64,000 bases of DNA from assembly GCA_030141605.1 (NCBI GenBank), contig JAQGDQ010000131.1, forward strand, positions 1 to 64,000. Direction: 5' to 3'. Shown piece by piece: positions 34,301-47,000 of the stretch. Positions within the stretch are counted from its first letter, which is position 1; every line of letters begins with the position of its first letter. Below the pieces are notes generated by a model. It was given only the letters and a program-made list of their open reading frames with translations. It was not told the origin of the DNA and did not search any database. This stretch comes from Tubiluchus corallicola. Its lineage: Eukaryota; Priapulida; Priapulimorpha; Priapulimorphida; Tubiluchidae. The position numbers were made by a program, and so were the translations under genes.

Positions 34301-37300
34301 AAACAAAAAGAATTGTAGCATTGTGCCAACTAAAATCAATAATAATGGAAAGATAAGTATCTGACCCTGTAAGTATTGCTAACTATGTAAATGATTTCTT
34401 TGCATCTGTTGGAAATGAACTGGCAAGCAAAATTACAGCCACTGAGAACCCAATGAGATATATGGGACAACCTAATCCCAGAAGTATCACTATAGACACT
34501 GTTTTAGAGCATGAGGTTTCCACACTGATCTCTAGGCTGAATGTATCCAAATCAGGACCTGAAAATGTGCCAGTTAAATACTACAAACTAAGCAATAACA
34601 TTATTTCCCCTGTACTAGCTAAACTAATAAATATGTCAGTAATTCAGGGAACCTTTCCTGATGCATTAAAGTTCGCCAAAATAATACCGATCTATATCTT
34701 TACTGTCTCCTATAAGCAATATCTTTGAATAAGTTATTTACTCTAAACTCTCAAACTTCTTTACTTCTAATATTTTAAGCGAATATCAATTTGGATTTCA
34801 GCAAAATTATTTAACCATGCTAACAACAGCTGAACTAATTGACAGTGTCCGTAATAACTTAGACAAAAATTTAATCACCTGTGGCATGTTCCTTGATCTT
34901 ACAAAAGCTTTTGACACTGTAAATATACATAAAATTATGTGTTAATTACCTCAGTTTTTGTTTAGAAATTACTGATTTAGGAAATCAAGCTGGTTAAGTT
35001 AATTTATTGTTTGTATCTCATTCTCACTATTGCCGCCTGTGATCATATAATTTTAACATATTAAAAAAATGGCTGACTTGATGACCTTTTGGTGGGCTCG
35101 CTATCCTCTCTACTTTTCACTTATTACTAGCAATCAGGTTTTATTTACCTGTATACTATTCATCTATTGCTCCCTTATAGACTGGAAGTGGTTACTGTAC
35201 ATTTGTAAATTGGAGAAAAAAAAATTCAATTTCAATAAAATGTAAAAGACTTAGACAAAAATGAGTGTTTTTTGACGCACATGAAGAATTCTTTTGTATA
35301 ATTTCAGTCCTTCTGTATTGCAAAAAGCTGTTTCAGTCCCTTTCTTGCAGCTATACAAAAACAGAGATCTACATATAGCACAATGCATGGCAATTTCTTT
35401 TATCTTTCGGTACATCGCAAATGTTTAGGTACATTGTACATTGCGGAATCCAATGTTCAACAGAGACCGTTCATTGTGGTGGCGAGACCGGAACCTCCCT
35501 TATTATCAAGGCCAATCCTCTAGGATGAGCCACTGAACCGGCAGAGGTGTATTTTAGCCATTTTCGGATCTGGCTTCAGAAAAAATCAGTACATGGCGAA
35601 TGAAATCTTTTAAAGTATACAACCAGGTGGTCACTCATCCATTCACTTACGAGTCTTGGTGCCGTTCTTAACTTCGGTCACTAAGCACACGCTGTGACCA
35701 CTCAAATGACAAAACAATGAGTGTAGAGCCTTTATTCGGTGTATTTGTCTTTTCTGGTCTTGCATTGGCTTTGGCTTCAACCGCATTAAATCGAATTTTG
35801 CTCGATTTAGCTGCTGGGTTTCATTCAGTCGCTGTTACAGCGGTTCAGAAAATCGTATAATTACTCGATGACTCGCTCGCGAGGGGAGGGGTTATGAAAT
35901 TCACGTCGGTCTATACCTAACAATTCACTCACTTCAGCAATACAGGTGGGCTTGCGTGTAGCACAACACGCCTACGGGCAATGGTTACAGGTGCACATTC
36001 ACCTAAAAGGCGGTACATGTATATATTACTACTACAGTTCTAGTACTGTACTATTTTAACCAGTAAAAAGTGGGAGACCCTTGTCGTGCTCGAAAATAAA
36101 GAAAATAGATACATTCTATACATTTCAGATATCTGGCTTAGCCTGAAATACTGCAGCTATATCTGGACAAATTAGTGCCTCAGCCAGTAACCCATTTCGT
36201 AGATTGCGAAATTGTATTATTTAGTAGGATCTGATTTAGCATCAGCTTTGTAATCTCTTGCTCATCAAAAGTCTGTCTGAATTATCCCTCCCTAATTATT
36301 ATGGTTCCCTCAATATTTATCAAATGGTGTTATCTGGTTCTTTCATAATTGGTTAACTGTACAGAATTTGTTGCTGCTTGCAACTTTATTCTAGACATTT
36401 CTGTAGGTGCAAGACAAACTGTAAGAAGAAGTTAAAGGACATGAACACCTACTACATGTCTCTAGTAAATTTTTTATAAGAATTCTTTCTGGAATTGTAT
36501 TCATTGTTGGGATCCGAATTTTAAGTCCGAAATCCGGTAAAAATTACTGTTCGAATTCAGTATTTAGCAGATTTTTGACTGTAATCGAGATTCGGGGGTC
36601 TGGATCCTGAACGCAACTAAACTGTACAAGAAATACGAAGCATAGAATGGCTAGTGGCTACTGCTAATGGCTATATATTACTTTGTGAACATTATATTAA
36701 ATTTTGCAGTTTCGGGTATTTGGTTGGCCTGTGCGTTTTTAACTCCAGCATTTGGTACTTAGAAGTTTTAAAATCAATTTTTTTCAGTTCTTGAAGAGTA
36801 ATATGTTGTAAGTACATTATAGTTATTGTACTTGTATAATTTATATGCATGCTACACAGTAAAAGCTGCAGGTCAGTCAAATAAATGCTTAACACCTATG
36901 ATTAACCCACTAAAGAGCCTGCAGTAAAGGATAGGGTTTTACCACCTAGATGGGGATGTATATAGATAAATTCAGTTCCGGTAATAAAATTCCAGATCTT
37001 GTCCAAGTCAGGTAACTTCAAATAAGGGGCATAATTACTTCAATGTCTTGCTGCATTTAGGGTGGTTACAAGCCTTCTTTTACATGATCTGTATAAAAAT
37101 ATTGGTGAAACTGATTGTGTTAATGTTTGTTGCCTTCGCTTGTTTTCCACTGAATACTGCTTCATTGTTTCTTGTCATAGACCTGGTCACTGGGCGTAGT
37201 CAGTCAAACTGATGCTTCTCTTTTATTTCAGAAACTGAAAGTTCTCGACCAGAGTTTGATAGTGATAATCTCATTTACCATGGTTTAATACGAGAGAATG

Positions 37301-40300
37301 AATTAGAGGTTGAAGTTTCACCTGCCATCAGAACTAAGCCAGGTACGCTAAACTTGACATTCTGTATGACTTCATTTCACTTGTTCTTAACGTGTGCAAT
37401 ACGTTAACTGAAAACTTTCCTTCTCACTTTCTTAATAGTCTCTCTGTGATTAACGAGGTATTATTTAATAAGAAACATTAGTCATTAACATTTGAAATCC
37501 TTTGTGTTTGCAACTTATTATTTTGCATTATAGGTGTAAAAATTTGCTCATATAAAATTACAAAAACTCATCATGGCAAGACGCCGTTTGAAGTCATCCT
37601 GCAGGACAAGGAGACTGGCGAGGCGAAGGTGATGGCGACCGAAATGCCGAACTGCGAGAAGCGCCAGCACAACAAGTTTGATTTTGCAGCAATTGGTTGT
37701 GATGGTCAAATTTCAAAAAGGTAAGGATATTATTCGACAACTTAAACCTTATTTACACTGCTGAGAAACCTTATTCCATTCACTTCATGTAGATATCTTA
37801 TGTGTAGTTATGGGAGATCCCCCCATGTAATGAAAAGTGCTTGTGCAATACCAGCAGAAGGTAGCAAACAGGTATGTGTGAGCATTTGTCTGTTTACATT
37901 ACAAAACTAATTAGTACATCTATGACCAAAGGAGTTAGTCGCCAAAAATCCACTAGCCATAGTGGTCTGTTTACTGTGTCTGCAGACTGGTTTCATTCCA
38001 TCTGGTTCCAAAAAAGTACAGTCCGAGTATTTTTTGTCTAGTGTGAATGGGGATTTAGGGATGTGCTTGCAATCATTGCGATGGCATATCATTTCATTAT
38101 ATATATATATATATTTACTTTATGATTGTGTTTTGGTGGGTGACCATAAACAATTCAGTGATTCTCTGTAGTTTTGTGCTTCGTCATTCACAAAGCAAAA
38201 ATTCTTCACCTTTTTGGGACTGAGTCTTGTTTAATAATGCAAAAGTTCTGTGTTAATATATTGTGCGTGTCCCCTAATCGTGTTTATCTCCAAAACTAAT
38301 CTATGATAAATTTCGAAAGCAGCATTTTTGTGCAAAAATATTTTATTAGAGGCAAAAGATACAGAATCTATACAGAACTCGGCCATTGTTAAAGTTTCTT
38401 CCCTTGAGTCTATCTGCTTTCCTTATCTTCCTTTCTCTTTTTATACCTCCTTCCCTTCCCACCGCTTAGTAGTGACAACACCACCTACATCCTCCAATGA
38501 TGAGCTTGTGTAATAATATGGACGTGCTATTGTGTTTACTGTCATTATGAATACATTATTCTTGTTCCGTGTCCTGTGTAAACGCTACTGTATTATCATG
38601 ATTATTCATTGAAACCCTGTGAATCATCGTCGTCAACGAATCGTCGCACACACTTTTCCTGGTAATTTATGCGAAGCCTTCGCATGACATTTACAATTTC
38701 CGTGTCATAAAAATCTCTAGCTTAATTTATGAGTCGATAGCCATGATTCGTGGTTGCGTATCACAGATTGGTTTCCCCTCAGCTGTGTGAGTCATAAGGT
38801 TCATAACGATTCGTTTTGTCTGGGTTAATTTGTCTGCTGATAGAAAAATTAGTTGGACAAATTGTTCACAGAAGGGGGTTTCCGGACTACTTGCTTTTTT
38901 CACTGCCATCCGCTGCCTGCCAGGCTTCATTATGATCCAGTAGATCATTCTGTGCATTTTCAGAAAAATGTAAACGTAAAGCTGGTTTATAGTTGAAAAT
39001 CTCAGTCACTGAGTTACTGCACTTAAATATTTCTAATACATTTGTAAACTTGTGATTCGATATGCACTGTGATTTGATGTGACGTCACATGAGTGACTCG
39101 ACGTTACGTAAAATAAAGTGATGTGATGATGTGCGAAATGGTGCAATGTATGATGTAATGTGATGCGATTACGTAATGCCTAATGATGTGATTTTATGTA
39201 ATATAATATGATATGTTGTGTCGTGTCGTGTTGTGTTGTGTTGTGATGTGATGTGGTATAAAATGAAATGGCATCGGTTTTACTGTTAGTTGATCATATT
39301 TTTGCTTACTATTTGTGATACAGTGCATGATGTGAAGCAGTCTGATAATTTTAATGATATTATACAAACAGATCAACAAGCAGAATAGCATTAATTAACA
39401 AGATTAGTAAGCAATGTGAATATATGCAATTAAGTGAGAGTAAGATATGTTAGTATAGCGTACAACTCATTCCTGATGCAGTGTGCTTTCATGTGTTGTG
39501 ATTTTGGATCCGCAATTCGATCGTCGAAAATAAACTACAAAAAAATCTGGGGAATCCAGCGACATGCAGGACCTATTTCAAGGGGGTAAGTGGGGATACT
39601 TCCCCGGGGCCTCACCCTCCAGGGGGGCCTCGCGCGAAGGTAATATTTTTTTGCTTTATGCAAACATACTGCCTCCCCTCTCCCTCTGTCTCTCTCTCTT
39701 GCCGCATGTGCGCTGTTTGCCAGTATTGACAAGTATTAAGGACCGGTCTTGAGAATAAGTTTTTCTTTTAATTGTTCTTTCCCTTAACAACTGTATAACT
39801 CCATATTTTCTCTTCGAAAATGCTTCTCCGGCGTTCTAGCAGTTCAAAAATTTTCTGGGTGCCAACCATGGTGGCGACCGCCCCACCCCCGATGGGGTCT
39901 CACACGCCCCACTTCCCCAGTCCTCGCCTAGGCTGAAATAGGCCCTGGCGACATGTACATTGAGCATAATATTTTTAACACCCGGCCCGATTTCACAGTT
40001 CGCACAGTAAAGACGACCTTTAAGTTTAGACGTAGTATTTATTTTTCTCGCCTAACGTTATTTTTCTCGCCCCAAATCCCTTCAACTATTGCTTGATCAA
40101 ACACACTCGCCAGTAAATAGCTTGGCAACTTACAAGACTTTGGGATTTACAGGCTTAACAATTTACACGCAGCAATAAACTGGGCTTCGGGGAGAGTAAA
40201 ACTTGCGATAAAATGCTTCAGCAACATTTTACCGCTGCGATAACGCTAATTGTTTAAGTACAGTTTCACATTCTGCGTGCTAGTCAATCGTTTTTCAATG

Positions 40301-40948
40301 TCTGGCGAACCGGTTAGAATGATCAGGACTATCAATGCATTTTGAAATAAAAAGGATCCCATTGAAAAAGATAGCACGTTAATTTCGTTCATATTCGTTA
40401 ATCACCACATTTCAAATTAATCAGTCGGTTATTTCAGTCTCGTGATGTCTGTAGGCGTGTGTTCGGTTGAATTGTGTTGTTTTCTTTGTAAAGCTCGGAA
40501 TGTGAACAGAGTTTTATCTTTTGACTCTAAAATTTAATAAAAAAGTTCGATCCGCTCAAAAATCTGATCACGCCTCGCTAAACATCACCGAATGTCATCA
40601 GCACAAGGACTATCTATTAATCTGGGGGACTTTTGTTAAATGTCAAAAATGTGATGTTTATCAAACGTGAAAGCATGTTCAGTAGATGCACAACAGTTGC
40701 ATACATTGTCTGATATGTAAAAGCAATTTTTATTACTGTTTATTTAAGTATGCTACATTAACCTATTTGAGTGTATCTATTACTGCATCACCGTCTGTTA
40801 CATTTTGCTTCTAGTGCTTGTATTGTTGCCAGGCTATATTTTGATTAATGTCCCGAATGTAAGAACAACATAGTCTTTAAATTGGGTCCAGTATACAGAC
40901 ACATTTTTGCGCTTGGATTATATTCAGTGTATATATTACATATATATG

Positions 40949-40984
<36 letters not shown>

Positions 40985-40994
40985 CATATATATG

Positions 40995-41069
<75 letters not shown>

Positions 41070-44000
41070 CACTGCTACAGATTTTCTTCGCAAAGCTCTC
41101 TTAATTTCATCGAACCCAGTTCTAAGTACAGAGTGTTATAAAAAATAGTGCAGCAGCTATATTTCTGAGCAAGAGAGACTCAGAGAGAGAAAAGGGAACA
41201 TTGTGCAAGTATTTCTTCTGGAACACCCTGTATTAAGTTATTGCAGTTTATAGCACAAGCCAGATGTTCGGTTCAGTCTACATGTACTTACTTCCATTCT
41301 GATTCCTCAATCCTCATTTTGTAATGTACATATACTCTAAGCTAATAGAATTCAGTAATACACGTGCTAAATATCGGCAAACAAGCATGAGCAATAGCAG
41401 ATGTGATTTATTGTTAATGATAAATGACTTCAATTAATAGTGTTAATTAACATGACAATCACATCCTTTGTTAAATAATGTAAACTTAATGCTTACTCAT
41501 TCCCTCTTCATTAACTAATTCACATGTACTAAAGATTTTGTAAGTTAGTCTTATCAAGACTGTGTGTAAATCACTTTTCTCCCATATTCTCTCAACTTCC
41601 ATGCAGAAGTGTCAATTACATGTAAAACGTGGCTATAAATCTATGTTTCCCCGTCCGACTGTCAGAGTTGAATTAACGTCCATAAAAACCCGACCATTAA
41701 AGCCAGTAATTCTAAGAAAAGTTACACAAGAAAGAGTATTTGAACTTGAAAGTCTTTCAAGGTTGTTGCAATGTTAGCTGCACATTCCTCTAATAATTAA
41801 CTGGACGTTATGATGTTGCGCGCCAACGGCGTTCTTAACTACCAATCATTCACAGATATCATTCAGCCACACCTGTGAGACGAGTACCACGACCTGGGCA
41901 GTACATTTTTATAAGTGTCTTGAAAGATGCAGAGTATGATATTGTTGTGATAATATTATGTCAAATCATGAATCCTGTGTTAATCCAAGGACACTTTTTA
42001 TTTGTCATTATCTAAGCCTTTCTAGACCACTTTCACAGTTTCATGTTTTATGGCTGAGTTTCAAAATGATGCCTTTTCATGTGGATAATGTAACAGTTTT
42101 CATTAAAGCATACTTTTATTGAGGACTGACTGGATTGCTTGTGAAGTGGGGTGGTTCGGATGAGTTAAACTTATGATGGCTAATGGATGACTATCTTAGA
42201 TCATTTTCACGTTTCCCTACCACCAGGAGGCTCCACGAGTATTCTTCCAGTTTTCGATATTCAAGAAAGGCTGTAGATGGAGGCTGTGGTACTCACTTTA
42301 ATGCTGGTGATACTTTGGATATCTTAAGCATTGCACTGACTGCAATCTAGAATTCTAGATACTTGTAAAAAGCATCCTTTTTGTTTCCAGATATGCAGTT
42401 ATACCCAATTTATGTAATCAGTGCTATTTATCACTTTGTTGAGCAGTATAGTTGTGTTTTCCTTGAGGAAAATGGACCCAATGAGCAGTGGCATCAGTGC
42501 GTAGGCTGAGGAACAAAAACAAACTTCTTTTTGATGACCATCTAGGTTCTTTCTGAGTATGTTCTGCCTTTTTCATGGCATTACAGTCCTGTTGGGCAGG
42601 CAGTAGTGGGCCAAAGGACCTGGTTTACTACATTGGCATCAGATCTGAAAGCATTTAGTAGGAATTAATTTCGATAATACTTTTTATACAATTTACAGAT
42701 CATTTTAAACTAAGTCAATTTCGATAATACTTTTTATACAATTTACAGATCATTTTAAACTAAGTCAATGGCATTCAAGATAAGGGGTTACAGTAAAACT
42801 GTGGAGATTAAATACATATAACTTTTCAATATATATATATATATAATCATATTTAAACAGAAAAGTGACCTGCACTTTATTGAAGATAGTTAATTAAAGG
42901 TTTTCAATTTTAATCGTATTCCATCCACCCTGGTTATTTCTACTTCAAGAAATTTTCATTTACAATTCAGCCAAACCTGTTTTCTGTTAGGTTTTATGCA
43001 CATAATTTCATTTGCATAATTGTCGTGCAGCGCACAAATTTCCGCGAGCTAATCATCCAAATGCTGGTAATGATTTAATGGCAAAATGTAATTTTCCGAT
43101 GGATAGATTTGTAAGTAATAATATGCCTGCATTTAAACTGTTGATTTTGCTGGGCAATTACGTGTAATTTTACGGCTTTTGTGAAACTGCAACTGACATT
43201 TAAGTAGCTGGTCGGATAATAGCAGGATCTCGAAAATTTCCATCGTGCAAACTGAACTATGGTATTTTCTGAATTAATGTAACATACATTCATTTTACTC
43301 TACTGTGTGTTTAAATTAACTAATAAAATAAAATACACATAGTAAGAATTATGTTGATTACACCATCATTCAACCGCAACATGTACCTAATAATGTAACT
43401 AGTCATTTAGATCTTGGTTCTTGATTCAAACTCTGGTTGAAAAGAAGAAGAAGAAGAGCTTTTGTTTCTTCCTCAGTCTGTAAGAAAATTTATTCGCAAA
43501 GTGGACAAAATACACATAGCCCATTCCTGGTCATTCACTAGTTTCGATAGGGTCGTTTTAGCTTGCTGGTGTGCTTAGGAACTATCCTTGTTTCTTTAGG
43601 CACTCTACTGTGCTAGTTACATCAAAGTCCTGGGAATGGTTTACTTTAAGGAATCACAAAGTAAGCTTGTACACTGTTGTTTATTTAACAATGCTTAACT
43701 TAGGTTGCTTTATTGTTTCTTTCAGTGCAACAATACGAATCTCAGTTGTGGATGTGAATGAATATGAGCCTTACTTTTTGGGAACAAGTTACGTCATTGC
43801 CGTTGACGAAGGTCAGATGTTTGACAATATCGTCCAGGTGGAAGCGGCAGACGATGACTGCTCACCAAACTACGGCGATATTTGCAAGTATGAGATCTTG
43901 ACTCCTGATCAGCCATTCACCATTGATGCAGAAGGTTAGCATGTGATGTTTCTGTTTTCCTTAAAAAAAATGAAATCAAAGTTTCTGTTCACTCATGATT

Positions 44001-47000
44001 GGTGCTGGTTGTGGTAATGGTGATGGTGGCGGCGGAGGTGATGATGGTGATAATAACACAAATTGTCTTTATCCACTTAATATAACTGGTAGAGTCCAAT
44101 AAATTATGATTTTGGGGCATCTACTTGAGTATTTGCTGGGACTTCGTGTACCTACAGAATAGCATTTAGAAATATAAAATGGTGCAATATGGTTTGCTTA
44201 AAACATGTCCATATGGACAGTTGCACAAAAATACTCTTAAATTTTGGCAATTTAGGAACATCAACTTCTGTGCGTCCGTATAGTGTAGTCCATTAAATAA
44301 ACAAATCATGAGATTTTATATGGTTGAAATATTGTTTCTTTGCAGTATTGTAGCTGTCTAATCCTTGATACTGAAGTTATTGAAGTTGCTTTTTACTGAA
44401 ATGCTGTTGTTTAAACTCATTTTTCCGGCTGCGTTCTGTTGTGATATCGTGTAGTATTTTCCTGTAGAAACCAAATGGTTAACCAAAAATGGATACATTT
44501 TCGAAAAAGTGTAACACTTTGCCTGGTCCACTAAACGTACATAAACACAGTTAAATGTTAAGCAAAGTACATACAGGTCCTTACCATATAGAAGATACCC
44601 ACTTCTCAGTTAAGACAATCAACAGTTAAATTAACGAGGAGGTAAGCTCTGTAAAGTTGTGAGTCAAGCCGAGTAGAAACCCAAAACCTTACAAGTGGTC
44701 ACAAAATAGATATAAAGTAACAGTCATCTACTTTTATGCAAATTTGCTTTATAAAATAGTGATGAGTATAATGTAATATATATTATTATAATATTTATTA
44801 CAATATAATAAATAATGTCTCGTTAATCACAAGGTAGTAGAAAGCGTAGTGTTCACACTGTTTATGGTGATATGTCAAAGTTGTGAATTCAAATCAACCC
44901 TCTTATTCCTTTTTCATCAAAGAAAGTTTAAAATAATGATATTAGTATGTGGTATACCTTTGAATGGCCTTTGATTATTGATTGATTAATTTCTAGTCAT
45001 TTTTTATTGCAGGCAATATCAAGAACACAGAACCATTAGACTGGAATAAGAATCGCAATCACATATTGAGCATCGTGGCATATGACTGTGGCATGAAACG
45101 CTCGAAGCCGGTTATGGTAAACATTCGAGTGAATAAGGTGTGCCAGATGGGTTGGACAGGTGAGTTTACTAATCTTGTAAAGTTGTCATATCGTATATAC
45201 CGTATTTGTGAATCCATTTCAGTGCTAAAATTCTTACTTCATTGATCTGCAACATTAAATGCATGCTTGTCTTAGTGGGCTCACTTTAGTATTTTCTTGA
45301 TATTTTAAATGACTGATGCATGTAGCTACTTAGTGGTTTTTAGCTGAAGTTCATGCTTCAAACAAGAGCAATGATTTCTCTTTGTAGTTACTGTGTAATA
45401 AAAGAAAATTACAATAATGAAGTCCAGGTATCTGAATAAAATATTTCTTATTTTAAAAAATGCATTTTTGTATTTTACCAAGGAATAGAGAGTGTTACTA
45501 ATTTATATGCAATGACTAGACACATTTTGCAGATATCTTATTTAAACTATAAGAACCAGTTGCTGTTTTGCAAACAAACTATACAGTCAAATACAGCATT
45601 CCCACAATATTAAACAAAAGTTATAAAACTTTAAAAGATTAAAATGATTTTCATTAATGCCTAAAAACAATTTTCATTGTTTTTTGGACACAGTTAGCCA
45701 GTTTCTATCACTTTTTCATTGCTTTATGGCTTTAGTTTTTGTTCATGTAAAGACTGTTGCACCATGTCTTTTGTAATAACATCCTAAAGGTGCAAAAGTG
45801 TGCTATTTTGTTTACTTCTTCCCTTTATACCTGAAGTTTTTTTTCCAATCTATAGTGTTCTAAAGCTTCTGTAAGTTTAGCTATGCACATAAGAAGATTT
45901 AAAAAAATGCTGTTTTTTGTTACGTAACTTTCTTGTAGTTTGCACTTTTAGACGTGTATTTTAATTCATTTTCAAAAAAATATTTTTTATTTTTGCCTCT
46001 GTCGATTCAGTGGGTTATCTTAGAGAGAAATCATTGATAGTGAGTCCGATGATGCCACAAACATCTCGTTGAGTAGGCCCTGCCTTTAAGTGCTGGATTC
46101 GTTCTGGCTTGAACTGTATAAAAAACTATCCCTGACTAATACAAACATTGTAACCTACGCGGTAGTGTGCATTTGTACATCATTTACAGCTTAATACACA
46201 TCATTTTCCGCCGTTGTGGTGTGCCTGTATTATCAGAAAGATTTCTTTCTATACACAACATTTCTTGATTTTTGCTATTGACAGTGAAGTAGGTAGCTTA
46301 ACATTGCATGTACTTTTCAAGTTTTGCCGTAAAACTTTGAGTAAACACGGGATAATTACAGGAAAGTGTAATCCCATCTCTGCTGTGTATCACTTCCTAT
46401 TAAGCTTGATTGAAGTGCAATTAGAGTCACGTGCGTGCAGTAGATTGTGTGTAGTATAATTGTCTGATGTTAGTGGATATTAAGGGAAAAAGATCATATT
46501 GAGATCTTGATCCAGATTTAAAGTATGTTAATAAGAAATACATTCATGTGATCGAGACGGGGGTCAGTTGGCTGCTGACATCTGCGTCAGCTGTAGGATG
46601 CTTGAAATGCTATTACTGTTGGACTGTTACTAACCATTTTTGTTATTGCATTTCTTTTTAACAAAGGTTTATAAATGGTAGAAAGTGTTCATTTGCTTTA
46701 GTCGCAATCTGCTAATTTCGATCTGTTTAAACTTGGCATTTTTTTGCCATTACAAATGCTTTAAATTTTTCAGCATATAGTCCCTTTTTTATCTTCTTCA
46801 TGACGAAATTACGCTTCAGAAAGGCTACGTTTTCCCTTTGAATATGTTATTTATTGTTTCTCTTAGCATTTCATAATTTTCATGGAAGTGGAAGCATTTT
46901 AGTGCAACACATTATAACCACTCACCATTAGGGAGGATTTACTGAATTTATAAATTGAATAAAGTGTTTTAGACCACCGCAACCGTCTTGCCCGTATCAG

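Larger units (their letters stand above)
22301..37231 (+). other. Calsyntenin intron 1 (14.9 kb)
   Basis: Contains a SINE family C copy (25380-25622), a second (28590-28795), a GATAA-rich tract (31925-32060), a decayed LINE (33541-35250) and a SINE family A copy (35440-35545). No coding exon fitting the phase-1 join was seen in the rest, including 22.3-25.3 kb, 25.7-28.5 kb and 28.8-31.9 kb, which look like unique AT-rich intron. Confidence 0.7.
37721..43725 (+). other. Calsyntenin intron 3 (6.0 kb)
   Basis: Contains a low-complexity GTGAT tract (39064-39255), a hAT-like miniature element (39567-39947), an AT palindrome with (AT)n (40930-41064), a 102-bp mariner-like miniature element (41129-41230) and a 50-bp tandem duplication (42667-42766). 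The rest shows no feature. Confidence 0.6.

Noticed and set aside
40845-41148. Long Tyr-Ile frames on both strands
   Set aside because: They are translations of the (AT)n microsatellite, not genes.
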